From NCBI RefSeq assembly GCF_001815865.1, contig NZ_KV822210.1, forward strand, positions 122,574 through 186,573: 64,000 nt of DNA. Reading direction: 5' to 3'. Shown here piece after piece: positions 7,552 to 16,760 of this stretch (its first letter is position 1; every line of letters starts with the position of its first letter). The position numbers and the translations under genes were made by a program. The DNA is from Abiotrophia sp. HMSC24B09 (GTDB lineage Bacteria; Bacillota; Bacilli; Lactobacillales; Aerococcaceae). The notes beneath the pieces are model-generated. The model saw only the letters and a list, made by a program, of their open reading frames with translations, was not told where the DNA came from and searched no databases.

Positions 7552-8601
7552 ATGACCACTCAGCCCCTCACTCTGGCCTATATCGGCAATGGCAAGAGTA
7601 CCAACCGCTATCACCTACCCTTTGTCGATCAACTGCCCCATTTGTTTCGGGTCAAAAGCGTCTATGTTCGGCACTTTAATTTTGCTTGGCCTAAGCGTCA
7701 AGGTATCCACTATAGTCAAGACTTAGCGGCTATTTTAGCAGACCCTGAAGTGGACTTAGTAGTCATCACGACGCCCTTGGACTCCCACTATGACTATATT
7801 AAACAAGCTCTCCTAGCAGGCAAACACGTTCTGTGTGAGAAGCCCTTTTTAGCGACCGCCCAAGAGGCGCGCGAGCTCTTTGGCTTGGCGGAAGCATTAG
7901 GCCTACACCTAGAGTGCTATCAAAATCGTCGCTATGATTCGGACTACCTCACTAGCCTAGCGGTCATCGAGTCGGGCAAGTTGGGTGATTTGCTGGAAGT
8001 TGAAATGCACTTTGATTACTATCGACCAGAAGTTCCGCAAGGGCAGGAAACCTTTACTCTCAATTCGAGTTTTCTCTACAGTCACGCATGCCACACCTTA
8101 GATCAAGTGATTGCCTATTTTGGTCGACCTGACCGGGTGGTCTACGATGTTCGATCTCTTTTAGGCCCCAATCGTATGAATGACTACTTCGACCTGGATC
8201 TCTATTATGGTCCCCTCAAGGTTTCCGTGAAATCCTCCTACTTCCGCCTAGAAGAACGACCTTCCTTCCAACTTTATGGCAGTAAGGGCTCCTTTATCAA
8301 GGCTAGCAAGGACCGCCAGGAGGAAGATCTCAAGGCCTTCTATATGCCAGACCAGCCTGATTTTGGTTTGGATAGGCCAGAGCACTACGGCATTCTGTCT
8401 AGTCTCAATCAAGAGGGGCGCCTAGTCCGACAAGCCATTCAGAGCCAAAGGGGCGATTATGGCCGCGTCTATCAGGCCCTCTATGCCACGCTCAGAGAAG
8501 GTGCTCCCCGTCGCGTTAAACCGCAAGAGACCTTGCTGCAGTTAGAAATACTAGAGGCTGGTATTGCCAGTCTGAAGGCCAGTTGGCAAGCAGCACCTTA
8601 G
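7552..8601 (+). CDS. Gfo/Idh/MocA-family NAD(P)-dependent oxidoreductase
   Basis: A 349-residue soluble dehydrogenase. An N-terminal Rossmann fold starts LAYIGNGKSTNRYHLP, which is a slightly unusual dinucleotide loop, and the family's EKPF motif with catalytic lysine follows (CEKPFLATAQEA). The second half has the typical C-terminal alpha/beta domain ending in a SLKASWQ stretch. The ATG at 7552 follows AAAGGAGG. Family members oxidise or reduce sugars, inositols or biliverdin; the N-terminal sequence resembles the virulence-associated YhhX/MviM-like oxidoreductases, but the substrate is unknown. The HAD fusion gene follows after about 40 bases and may be in the same operon. Confidence 0.85.
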   Translation: MTTQPLTLAYIGNGKSTNRYHLPFVDQLPHLFRVKSVYVRHFNFAWPKRQGIHYSQDLAAILADPEVDLVVITTPLDSHYDYIKQALLAGKHVLCEKPFLATAQEARELFGLAEALGLHLECYQNRRYDSDYLTSLAVIESGKLGDLLEVEMHFDYYRPEVPQGQETFTLNSSFLYSHACHTLDQVIAYFGRPDRVVYDVRSLLGPNRMNDYFDLDLYYGPLKVSVKSSYFRLEERPSFQLYGSKGSFIKASKDRQEEDLKAFYMPDQPDFGLDRPEHYGILSSLNQEGRLVRQAIQSQRGDYGRVYQALYATLREGAPRRVKPQETLLQLEILEAGIASLKASWQAAP

Positions 8602-8643
8602 TATTCAGCAAATGACTTAATTCAAGAAAAGGAGTTGTCGCCC

Positions 8644-10119
8644 ATGGCCAACTTTATCTGGGACCTGGACGGGACCCTCATTAATTCCTATCCCCATACC
8701 CTAGAGGCGCTAGCCGAAACCTATCAAGACTTCGGACTCAGTTTCGATCGAGACATGGTAGCATCCTATATTATTGATTATTCCATCCGCGACCTCATCG
8801 CTAATCTGGTGGCATCAGGCCAGGTGGACCGCGACCCTTTTGTGGCCAGACTTAAACAAGCGACCGCTGCTCGGGACGAGCAGATTGGTCCCATGGAAGG
8901 GGCAGATGTCACCCTAGCTGGCTTGAAGCAAGCAGGCCATCGCCACTTTGTCTACACCCATAAGGACAAGGCAGCCTTCCAAGTTCTGGAACGATTGGGG
9001 TGGACTGACTATTTCGATGAAGTCATTACCATTGAAGCAGGATTTAAGCGCAAGCCTGACCCTCAAGGGGTGCACTATCTCTTAGCTAAATATCAATTGG
9101 ATCCGGCTCAAACCTACTATGTTGGTGACCGCGACCTAGATATTGAGTTTGCCCTGGCTGCCGGTGTAGGAAGCATTAACTTTATCGGAGCAAAGACTGG
9201 TCAGCAACGCGTCATGACGCAGTTAAAGGATATTCTGGATTGGTTCGCGCCTAGTGATGGCCCCGTCACACCGGAATTTCAGGCTAAGTTAGCGGCCTCT
9301 TTGTCAGCCCGTTTAACACCCTTGGACCATCTATCGCTTAACGCGGTTTTCCGGGCCGACTTACCTCAGTACCAGCGGCGCTATTTCGTCAAGGTGTATG
9401 CGGAAGCAGACAAGTTTAAGCGGGATAAGCTAGGTCTTCTGGCAATCTGGCCCGATTGGTATGTTGCGGATTTGGTCTTAGAAGGGCGCCATGTTCTCGT
9501 TCAGGACTGGCAGGAACTAGCCCCAGTGGTGGCGCCAAGCCTTGAAGATTTAGGTAAGCTAGGTGAGCTCCTAGCCCAAACACATTTGAAGCTAGCGCCT
9601 TTAGCTGATCACTTGCGACGTCAACCGCCTCTCAGTCAGCAAGTAACCAGCTGGCATCAGGATTTACTAGGTAGCTCTGAAGCGGCAAGGCTAGCACCCC
9701 TCTATGATTTTTTCCAAGCTCGCTTTGAGCAAATCGATGCGGAGTATGCCAGTCTTCCGCAAGCGGTTCTGCATGGAGACTACTCTTGGCGTAACCTCAA
9801 ACGTAGAGGGGATGAGTGGGCGGTCATTGACTTTGAGCGCCTTGTGGTCGATATTCCCTGGCGTGAATTAGGTAAGCTCTGGTTACGTGAAGTCAAGTCG
9901 ACAGAAGAACGCCAAGCCTTTCTAGCAGGCTACCGCAAGATTCTGCCCCTGCAAGAACCAAGCCCCTTGCTAGATGCCTGTCTCTCCTTCCAATTGGCCC
10001 AAGGCATCTACCGCTATGTCCTCAAGGTCGATGACCGAGAGTTCCGTCAGATGGCGGATGAGGTGATTGAGGATGTTCAAGCCTGGTGCGTGAGTCAAGG
10101 ATTGGATATGAGTAATTAA
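8644..10119 (+). CDS. HAD hydrolase fused to an APH/choline-kinase-like phosphotransferase
   Basis: A 491-residue two-domain enzyme. Residues 1-205 form a HAD-IA phosphatase: DLDGTL with nucleophile Asp7 and Asp9, a KRKPDP loop lysine and GDRDLDIEFA acidic pair. Residues from about 230 to the end form a kinase-like fold with the APH signature LHGDYSWRNL and the later VIDFERL metal-binding aspartate. The ATG at 8644 is preceded by AAAAGGAG at 8627-8634. Phosphatase plus small-molecule kinase in one chain suggests phosphate exchange on a sugar, amino alcohol or nucleoside, which is inference. The upstream neighbour is an oxidoreductase. I see no frameshift at the junction, so this is a true fusion. 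Confidence 0.8.
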   Translation: MANFIWDLDGTLINSYPHTLEALAETYQDFGLSFDRDMVASYIIDYSIRDLIANLVASGQVDRDPFVARLKQATAARDEQIGPMEGADVTLAGLKQAGHRHFVYTHKDKAAFQVLERLGWTDYFDEVITIEAGFKRKPDPQGVHYLLAKYQLDPAQTYYVGDRDLDIEFALAAGVGSINFIGAKTGQQRVMTQLKDILDWFAPSDGPVTPEFQAKLAASLSARLTPLDHLSLNAVFRADLPQYQRRYFVKVYAEADKFKRDKLGLLAIWPDWYVADLVLEGRHVLVQDWQELAPVVAPSLEDLGKLGELLAQTHLKLAPLADHLRRQPPLSQQVTSWHQDLLGSSEAARLAPLYDFFQARFEQIDAEYASLPQAVLHGDYSWRNLKRRGDEWAVIDFERLVVDIPWRELGKLWLREVKSTEERQAFLAGYRKILPLQEPSPLLDACLSFQLAQGIYRYVLKVDDREFRQMADEVIEDVQAWCVSQGLDMSN

Positions 10120-10144
10120 TTTTTTACCACAGCTCTCAATTTTT

Positions 10145-10153
10145 TGCTATAAT
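10145..10153 (+). promoter_or_regulatory. extended -10 promoter for the ClC gene
   Basis: TGCTATAAT lies 23 bases upstream of the ATG. No clear -35 box is present. Confidence 0.5.
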
Positions 10154-10175
10154 ATTCACTAGAAGAGGTGATAGT

Positions 10176-11732
10176 ATGCGTAGGAGATTTCAAGAATTTG
10201 CGGCTCGCCGTAATAAGACTCGCTATGTCTTAGCGGGACTCTTAGTCGGGGTCTTGGTCGGGCTGATTGTGTCGGCCTTCCGCTTCCTGATAGGTTTCGT
10301 CCTGTCTTGGGTGGTATCGGCTTATCAGGCCATGCAGGCCAACCCTTGGCTGATTTTGCCTTATATTGCGGGGACCATAGTGCTAGGCTATGTTCTGGGG
10401 CTGATTGTCCGAAGTGAACCCTATATCAAGGGGAGCGGGATTCCACAGGTAGAGCTCCAGCTTCAAGGGCATCTAAGCCTTAACTGGTGGTCTATTCTCT
10501 GGAAGAAATTTGTGGCAGGCGGTATTGCTATTGGGTCCGGACTCTTCCTAGGCCGTGAAGGGCCCTCTATTCAATTGGGATCAGCAGTCGGTCAAGGGGT
10601 CGCCAAGGTAACCAAGAGTAATCGTGTCCAAGAAAATATCCTGATTTCCAGTGGGGCAGGGGCCGGCCTAGCGGCGGCCTTTAATGCCCCTATTGCGGGC
10701 TTGCTCTTCGTCTTGGAGGAGGTCCACCATAGTTTCAGTCCGACTGTTGCCTTGACGACTTTGACGGCAACGGTGACGGCCAACTTTATTTCCCTTCATG
10801 CTTTTGGCAATCATCCAGCTCTTGATTTAGGCAATCATCTTAAATTCCCAGTCGCCTATTATGGCTATTTGGTAGTCTTGGGGATTTTCTTAGCACTTTT
10901 TGGCTGGTGCTACCAACGCGTCACCTTTGCTTTGCCAAGGCTTTATGCAAAATTAGTGCCTTGGGTTAAACCACCATTTTATGGCATTGTGGCTGGCTTG
11001 CTGATTATTCCAATTGGCATAGTCGCACCCCATATTCTAGGTGGAGGTGGTGAGCTCATCTTAGAATTAGCTCACACTAAGACGCCACTCTTAGTGCTAG
11101 CCCTTATTCTTCTGGTCCGTTTTGTATTTTCCATGGTTTCTTATGGGACTGGCCTGCAAGGTGGGATTTTCCTGCCTATCTTGTCCCTAGGTGCCTTGGT
11201 AGGTGCCTTATACGGTCAGTTCATTATCAATATTACCGGCATGGATCAGGAACTCTTGCTCTGCTTCATTTTCTTCGCTATGGCAGGGGGCTTTGCAGCC
11301 ATCGGTAAAGCCCCACTAACGGCTTTACTTCTAGTTAGCGAAATGGTAGGCGGCCTCAACCAACTCATGCCGCTAGCGGTAGTGGTCTTATCAGCTTTTC
11401 TTCTTGCAGAAGCCCTTAAGATGCCACCAATTTATGAGGCATTAGCTGAAAAAATGCTGCACCAAGAGGACCTAGCCAAGACAGGTCGACGGACAACCTT
11501 TGAAGTGCCAATTTTCGTTGATAGCCCATTGGTAGGCCAAAAGGTAGCCGCTATTAAGTGGCCTGAAGATGTCTTAATCGCTACTATCCGTCGAGGTGAG
11601 AAGGAATACATTACCAAAGGCAAAATGGTCCTGCAAGCAGGCGATATTCTAATTGCGTTGACGGACGAAGGCATTGTAGGCCATATGCATCAAGCTATGA
11701 ACCAACTAGCTATGCCAGCGCAAGATTCATGA
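10176..11732 (+). CDS. ClC-family chloride transporter with C-terminal TrkA-C (RCK_C) domain
   Basis: An integral membrane protein of 518 residues. The ClC signatures GSGIPQVE (chloride site) and GREGPSIQLG (with the gating glutamate) are intact, and about ten further hydrophobic segments follow to residue 430. The last 80 residues form a TrkA-C-like ligand-binding domain (VDSPLVGQKVAAIKWPEDVLIATIRRG). Proteins of this layout act as chloride channels or H+/Cl- exchangers in acid and osmotic stress. The ATG has AGAGGTGAT upstream. The gene has its own terminator and is convergent with the APC permease. Confidence 0.92.
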   Translation: MRRRFQEFAARRNKTRYVLAGLLVGVLVGLIVSAFRFLIGFVLSWVVSAYQAMQANPWLILPYIAGTIVLGYVLGLIVRSEPYIKGSGIPQVELQLQGHLSLNWWSILWKKFVAGGIAIGSGLFLGREGPSIQLGSAVGQGVAKVTKSNRVQENILISSGAGAGLAAAFNAPIAGLLFVLEEVHHSFSPTVALTTLTATVTANFISLHAFGNHPALDLGNHLKFPVAYYGYLVVLGIFLALFGWCYQRVTFALPRLYAKLVPWVKPPFYGIVAGLLIIPIGIVAPHILGGGGELILELAHTKTPLLVLALILLVRFVFSMVSYGTGLQGGIFLPILSLGALVGALYGQFIINITGMDQELLLCFIFFAMAGGFAAIGKAPLTALLLVSEMVGGLNQLMPLAVVVLSAFLLAEALKMPPIYEALAEKMLHQEDLAKTGRRTTFEVPIFVDSPLVGQKVAAIKWPEDVLIATIRRGEKEYITKGKMVLQAGDILIALTDEGIVGHMHQAMNQLAMPAQDS

Positions 11733-11741
11733 TAATAAAAA

Positions 11742-11767
11742 GGCTGAGACAGCGTCTCAGCCTTTTT
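11742..11767. terminator. bidirectional terminator between the ClC and APC genes
   Basis: GGCTGAGAC pairs with GTCTCAGCC across three bases, with five A before and five T after, so it serves both convergent genes. Confidence 0.9.
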
Positions 11768-11768
11768 G

Positions 11769-13112
11769 TTAGTTTTGCATTTGGCGTTTAGAGTAAAACC
11801 ACCCGATTAAAATCACTAGGGCGCAGAGTAAACTGAAAACCAAAGTAGTTTGAAGGGAAGAAATCAAACTCCCACCAATGACCAGAGCAGCCCCGATAAT
11901 CCCCATCACTGGAGCAAAGAGACTGGTCAGACGATTGCTAGCCAAGCCCTCCCGATTGAGTTTGATGACGCGAAGATAGAGGATGATGTAGAAGATGTAG
12001 TTGAAGACAATAGTAATTTCGCTGACATCGCCCTTGCCCATAATCCCGAATTTTTGTGTTAGGTAATGAATCAAGAGCCAAACTAGCGTAATAGCAGTAA
12101 AGAGGATGGCGGAAGGTACGGATACCTGATATTTAGGGTGAATCTCTTCCAAGCGACCTTTTGGTAACATGCCTTTTTCAGCATAGGCCTGTGGTAGACG
12201 CATCCCAGCTAAGAGGAGGCCGTTGAGAACCCCTAGCATGGAGATAATCACCACGACTAGGATTAGGTTGCCAGCGCGTTCACCTAAGAGTGAAGTAAGG
12301 GCGTAGGTGATGGCTTGGTCACCAGTTGATAGCACGAAAGTTGCCCCCAGAATGCGGACCATGCCATAGAAGAAGAGCAAGTAAGTCAAGAGAATAATGA
12401 GCGGTCCAATAATGAAGGCACGAATCAAATCACGTTTTGGATGTTTGAGCTCGGGTGCAATAGTCACGACATAGTTCCAACCTTCATAGGTGAAGGCCAG
12501 AGGAACTAGGGCCGATAGCCAACCTAAGCCCACATTGCTCGGTTCAATTGCGGAAATACTAGCCGGAAGATTTGGCGCGGGTGCTGACCAGAAGAGACCA
12601 GCAAAGACAATCAGGGCCAAGGGCACCATCTTGACGAACATGGTTAAGGTTTGGAAGTAACCCCCGAGGACACGAGAGAGGACATTCAAGGCCATGAAGA
12701 AGAGGGTATAGGCCATACCTAAGAGCACTTGCTGACCTAGGTTAAGGTCAAGATTGAAGAGTATGCCGGTGTAGATGGCAGAAGCCCAAGACACAACAGC
12801 AACCACACTTGGAATCATGACGAAGGCTAAGAACCAACCATAGCCAGTCGCTAAGCGAGAAGAAATAAAGCGGTCTAAGTAAGCCACAACCCCACCACTT
12901 GAAGTCTCTAACTTAGCAAATTCTGACAAGGATAGGGAACCAAAGACGATATTGCTGGCCCCAATGGATAGGACTAGTAAGCCTAAGGCTAGGCTACCAC
13001 CCGTATAGGTCAGGATGTCATCAGCCTTGAAGTAAATCCCCGAACCGACCACAATCCCAATAATCATCGCTACAGCTGTTAAGAGGCCGTAGGCTTTTTT
13101 TGGTTGATTCAT
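11769..13112 (-). CDS. APC-family amino acid permease
   Basis: A polytopic membrane protein of 447 residues with about 12 hydrophobic segments. The first helix carries the APC substrate motif MIIGIVVGSGIYFKAD. The family resembles SteT/LAT-type exchangers (serine/threonine or other neutral amino acids), but the substrate cannot be fixed. The ATG at 13112 has AGGAGG upstream. The gene is single and has its own promoter. Confidence 0.9.
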   Translation of the reverse strand: MNQPKKAYGLLTAVAMIIGIVVGSGIYFKADDILTYTGGSLALGLLVLSIGASNIVFGSLSLSEFAKLETSSGGVVAYLDRFISSRLATGYGWFLAFVMIPSVVAVVSWASAIYTGILFNLDLNLGQQVLLGMAYTLFFMALNVLSRVLGGYFQTLTMFVKMVPLALIVFAGLFWSAPAPNLPASISAIEPSNVGLGWLSALVPLAFTYEGWNYVVTIAPELKHPKRDLIRAFIIGPLIILLTYLLFFYGMVRILGATFVLSTGDQAITYALTSLLGERAGNLILVVVIISMLGVLNGLLLAGMRLPQAYAEKGMLPKGRLEEIHPKYQVSVPSAILFTAITLVWLLIHYLTQKFGIMGKGDVSEITIVFNYIFYIILYLRVIKLNREGLASNRLTSLFAPVMGIIGAALVIGGSLISSLQTTLVFSLLCALVILIGWFYSKRQMQN

Positions 13113-13150
13113 ATATAATACCTCCTAATATCAAAGATGAATTACTCTAC

Positions 13151-13179
13151 ATTATACGCTTTTAGACCTTGGCGCACAA
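13151..13179 (-). promoter_or_regulatory. sigma-70 promoter for the APC permease
   Basis: On the minus strand TTGTGC and TATAAT are spaced by exactly 17 bases, about 40 bases before the start codon. The rest of the 13180-13407 gap shows no gene. Confidence 0.65.
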
Positions 13180-13407
13180 GAAGAATTTGAATAAAGTGGC
13201 AAAAAAATGAGAATTGGATGAGTCCTACTCGGTTCAGAGCGTTTTTTATACTGGAAATATGTGTAAAATCTACTATAAATATGACAAAAGTCCCTTAGTG
13301 ATTAATCAGCACATAGAGAAGGTAGCAAAATAAGATAGTAAAATATTTGCTAGGCGCTTACAATTATATTAGGTAAGTATGATTACTTTTATGAGGAGGA
13401 GAGGCGT

Positions 13408-15375
13408 ATGGAGCTCCAAAGCCAAACGCTTATCGGACATTTTGTCTGCAATCATCAACAGTTTTACTTAGACCGGCTGACCAATAGACAGACGGGAAAG
13501 ACCTATGCATTAAGTGAGAGTGAGCCCTTTGTCATCCATTGGCAGGAGGGGGGGCAACTAGCCGCTAGCCAGATGCAAGCTCAGCTTGAGAAGGAGACCG
13601 CAGAAGCCATTCAGGTAGATTACCAAGGTGACCTAGCGCGAGTCAAGGTAATCTATGAGCTAATAGACGGTTACCTCAAATGCAAGGTTAGCCTCTTAGA
13701 GGCTAAACAGACGATTAATTTCCTAGATTTATCGGCCATGACCTTCCAGGAGGATGCCAAGTTTTATCCACCAAAGGAACAAGAGGCAATTCCTGAGATG
13801 GCAGGATTTAGTGGTTACTATGTGGCCTGTGGCCAGCCAGTCTACGCCAATAGTTTCTTCTTAGGGATGGAATTTCCCCTTGCAGAGAACCACCTAGAAG
13901 AAGGGCGCTATTGGTCCCGCTACTATCTAGGGCGAAAGGTGACTTCAGACCAACCAGTGAATTTACATGCGACGGTTATAGGGTCAGCAGCAAGCCCTGA
14001 ATTTTCAAGCATCCAACAAGCCTTTTTCGCTTATATCGATAGCATTGCATTACCAAATCGCTTCCGCCTACAATATAATTCCTGGTACGACCATATGCTG
14101 GACATCGACGAGGACAAGATTATGACTTCCTTTGCTGCCATACGAGCAGGTTTCAGTGATTATGGGGTGCCACTGGATACCTATGTGGTGGATGACGGCT
14201 GGGCCAATTATGAGAGCTTTTGGGAATTCAACGAGAAATTTCCGCTTGGCCTCTCACGTATCAAGGACCAAGTAGCTAGCTATGGCGGACAGCTTGGCCT
14301 TTGGATGGGGCCGCGGGGTGGCTATGGTGGCACGCAGCTGACCATGAGCAATTGGCTCAAGGCTCATCCAGAATTAGGACTAGGGACTAAAAATGAGCGG
14401 ACTCAAGACGTCAATGTGGGCGACCCGGCCTATTTGGATGCCTTAGAAGCTAAGCTTCTAGCCTATCAGGACCAGTATGACCTGTCTTATTGGAAGCTAG
14501 ACGGCTTTTTGATTGAGCCTGCTCAGGATGATGCCTCTGGTCCCCATGGCATGCACCAGATGACCGCAACCTACGAACGTTTGATTAAGCTTTTCCAGAA
14601 CTTACGGTCCGCCTATCGTCAAAAACATGCCCAAGACCATGATGAAAAAGGGACGCAGCGGGACCTATGGCTGAATTTAACCTCTTATGTCAATCCAAGC
14701 CCTTGGTGGCTAGCCTATGTCAATAGCCTTTGGATTCAAGTTTCTCAGGATACAGGCTACGATTCACTTGGGGAGACCGATTTGGCTCGCATGATGACCT
14801 ATCGGGATGATCGTTATCACGCCTTCATTACCGAGCGATGTATCCAAGTGCCACAGAAATATTTCTATAACCATGAGCCAATCTTTGCTCATCGGGCAAC
14901 TGCAGGCCTCTTAGACCATCCTATCCAGGCCAGTGTCAGTGAATTCCGTGACTACCTTTACTTTATTGGGACGCGCGGCAATGCCTTTTGGGAGTGCTAT
15001 TACTCCTACGATCTCTTCGATCATGAGCGTTGGCGTGCTAATGCCGAGGCCATTCGCTGGGTACAGGATAACTATGACGATTGCCTTAAGAATAGTCGCT
15101 TTATCGGCCATAAGCCGGCTGACCATACGGGGCTGTATGGCTATCGCTGCTTGAGCGATGACGGACGGCGCGTCATTCTGTCACTACGCAACCCAACAAG
15201 TCAGCCACAAACCTATGTCTTAGGGGATGGCGAACTCCAGACCCTCATGCAAGTTGCAGGTCGCGCTGTCTTAGAAAGGACGGAAAAGCGTATCTGGCAA
15301 GCTACTTTAGCGCCTCAGGAATTAGTCATCTATCAACTAACTTATGCCGATCCCATGATTGGGTCAAGAACTTAG
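13408..15375 (+). CDS. clan GH-D glycoside hydrolase, alpha-galactosidase-like (GH36 type)
   Basis: A 655-residue cytoplasmic enzyme without signal peptide. A beta-sandwich region (about 1-210) precedes a TIM barrel that starts with YNSWYDHMLDIDE and DTYVVDDGWANYE. The predicted nucleophile is Asp365 in YWKLDGF and the candidate acid/base Asp448 in VSQDTGYD, both placed as in GH36/GH27 enzymes. A beta domain closes the chain. The sequence is divergent from classical raffinose-type AgaA (no KWDMNR), so the substrate may be another alpha-galactoside or alpha-N-acetylgalactosaminide. The ATG has GAGGAGGAGAGGCG upstream. The convergent AraC gene is its probable regulator. Confidence 0.75.
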   Translation: MELQSQTLIGHFVCNHQQFYLDRLTNRQTGKTYALSESEPFVIHWQEGGQLAASQMQAQLEKETAEAIQVDYQGDLARVKVIYELIDGYLKCKVSLLEAKQTINFLDLSAMTFQEDAKFYPPKEQEAIPEMAGFSGYYVACGQPVYANSFFLGMEFPLAENHLEEGRYWSRYYLGRKVTSDQPVNLHATVIGSAASPEFSSIQQAFFAYIDSIALPNRFRLQYNSWYDHMLDIDEDKIMTSFAAIRAGFSDYGVPLDTYVVDDGWANYESFWEFNEKFPLGLSRIKDQVASYGGQLGLWMGPRGGYGGTQLTMSNWLKAHPELGLGTKNERTQDVNVGDPAYLDALEAKLLAYQDQYDLSYWKLDGFLIEPAQDDASGPHGMHQMTATYERLIKLFQNLRSAYRQKHAQDHDEKGTQRDLWLNLTSYVNPSPWWLAYVNSLWIQVSQDTGYDSLGETDLARMMTYRDDRYHAFITERCIQVPQKYFYNHEPIFAHRATAGLLDHPIQASVSEFRDYLYFIGTRGNAFWECYYSYDLFDHERWRANAEAIRWVQDNYDDCLKNSRFIGHKPADHTGLYGYRCLSDDGRRVILSLRNPTSQPQTYVLGDGELQTLMQVAGRAVLERTEKRIWQATLAPQELVIYQLTYADPMIGSRT

Positions 15376-15380
15376 AATGA

Positions 15381-15411
15381 AAAAATCCGCACTGATTGAG
15401 TGCGGATTTTT
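15381..15411. terminator. bidirectional terminator
   Basis: AAAAATCCGCACT pairs with AGTGCGGATTTTT around a five-base loop, between the convergent glycosidase and AraC genes. Confidence 0.9.
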
Positions 15412-15431
15412 GTATGTCATCATACTCTCGG

Positions 15432-16265
15432 CTAACGATAACGTCGACGCCATTCCATAGGCGTCATACCCTTGACACGTTTGAAGGCCGAAGAAAAGTT
15501 GAACTGATTGCTGTAGCCGATTTGCTCAGCAATGTCGCGAATGGAACGATTAGTCGAAGCCAAGAGCTCGCAGGATTGGTTGATACGATAGGTCAAAATG
15601 AACTGCGAAGGTGTCATTTGGAGCTCTTGCTTGAAGAGACGGGTAAAGTAATTGCGGTTGAGGTGGCAGATGTCTGCCAGTTGATCCACGCTGGGGTTGT
15701 CCATATAGTGGTCCTGGATATAGTGGATGGCTTCTCTAATATAGAAGGAATGAATCTCGTTAGGACGCTGCTGAGGACTGTGCTTGGAGAAGCGAATCAG
15801 ATGATCAACTAAGAGATAGAGCTGAGCAATCAGAAAGGACTCATGCTGGGAGTGGTTGCGGATGATGGTCTCCAAGGTGTCTTTGATACTAGAGATAATC
15901 ATGGGCTTATGAGGCGTAAAGATCAGGTTGTTAGCATTCAAACCTGCTTGGCGCATGAAATTAGCAGCCTTGAGTCCGTTGAACTCAATCCAACAATAGG
16001 TCCAGGGATCGTCTTGGTCGGCAGTATAGGAACAGACCGTGTTAGGGGGCATGAGAAAGCCTTGGCCTGGTCCCAGTTGAATGGCCTCGTGCTTCTCATT
16101 CTCAAGAAAGCTCCCCCGCCCCGACAAGATGTAGTGGAAGAGGTAATTATGGGTCAGGGTGGGCCCATAATGATGCCAGGGGTCACACTTCTCCTTGCCA
16201 AACTGAATGGGGTAGAGATCAACAGAAGATATATTATGGAAAACGTAAAACTCTTGCTCGGACAT
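15432..16265 (-). CDS. AraC-family transcriptional regulator
   Basis: A 277-residue regulator. The N-terminal half is a cupin-like sugar-sensing domain (FHYILSGRGSFLENEKH... LGPGQGFLMPPN), and the C-terminal hundred residues hold two helix-turn-helix motifs ending in the family signature AEQIGYSNQFNFSSAFKRVKG. The start is the ATG at 16265, preceded by GAGGTGAT; an in-frame GTG nine bases earlier sits on that site. This architecture (MsmR/RafR/RhaS-like) usually activates alpha-galactoside or other glycoside genes, consistent with the adjacent glycosidase, though the two are convergent. Confidence 0.9.
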   Translation of the reverse strand: MSEQEFYVFHNISSVDLYPIQFGKEKCDPWHHYGPTLTHNYLFHYILSGRGSFLENEKHEAIQLGPGQGFLMPPNTVCSYTADQDDPWTYCWIEFNGLKAANFMRQAGLNANNLIFTPHKPMIISSIKDTLETIIRNHSQHESFLIAQLYLLVDHLIRFSKHSPQQRPNEIHSFYIREAIHYIQDHYMDNPSVDQLADICHLNRNYFTRLFKQELQMTPSQFILTYRINQSCELLASTNRSIRDIAEQIGYSNQFNFSSAFKRVKGMTPMEWRRRYR

Positions 16266-16299
16266 GGATATCACCTCGTCTGATAGAAGTTATAATACT

Positions 16300-16329
16300 A
16301 TTATAATGCTAGTTAGCTTGGATAGTCAA
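16300..16329 (-). promoter_or_regulatory. promoter for the AraC gene
   Basis: TTGACT and TATAAT on the minus strand are spaced by 18 bases, about 35 bases before the start codon. Confidence 0.6.
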
Positions 16330-16675
16330 TTTAGATATGTTGTGTATATAATGAAAATTTGTGTAGCTAAGTTAGAATTGGAGACGCGAATGGAGAAGCC
16401 GAATATTCTCATATCTATGAGTTGGCTTAGGCTTAACCAATGCTGAGACGGTGACAAGTGTTCTCGACTAGTAAAGGTCATAGTAGGGATATAAACAGAA
16501 GTTTTGTAGTAAATATAGTGGGACGAAACATTTAAAATCCGAAAGTCAGCAGAAAGTTGACAAAATACAAGATGTGAATAGATGAAATGTTGATTTATCA
16601 GGTTTTTATCGGGTGTATAGGGTTAAATCTAGCGAGAAGGAAAAGGGAGAAAGCTTTACCAAGCTTTGAGAACTT
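16330..16675. other. intergenic stretch without a recognised gene
   Basis: About 350 AT-rich bases with stops in all frames and no coding pattern. Only the extended -10 element that follows it can be named. Confidence 0.6.
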
Positions 16676-16684
16676 TGGTATAAT
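16676..16684 (+). promoter_or_regulatory. extended -10 promoter before the paralogous membrane genes
   Basis: TGGTATAAT lies about 75 bases upstream of the first membrane-protein gene. A weak -35 (TTTACC) sits 17 bases before it. Confidence 0.5.
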
Positions 16685-16760
16685 GATGCCATATTAATAG
16701 TCTATTAATTAAAGTCCTAACGGCATTAGGTTGGTTAGGGCAGACTGTGAGGTATGGAAA

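Noticed and set aside
15843..16283. A 146-codon plus-strand frame opposite the AraC gene
   Set aside because: It lies antisense to a well-supported regulator, has no ribosome site and shows no protein-like pattern.
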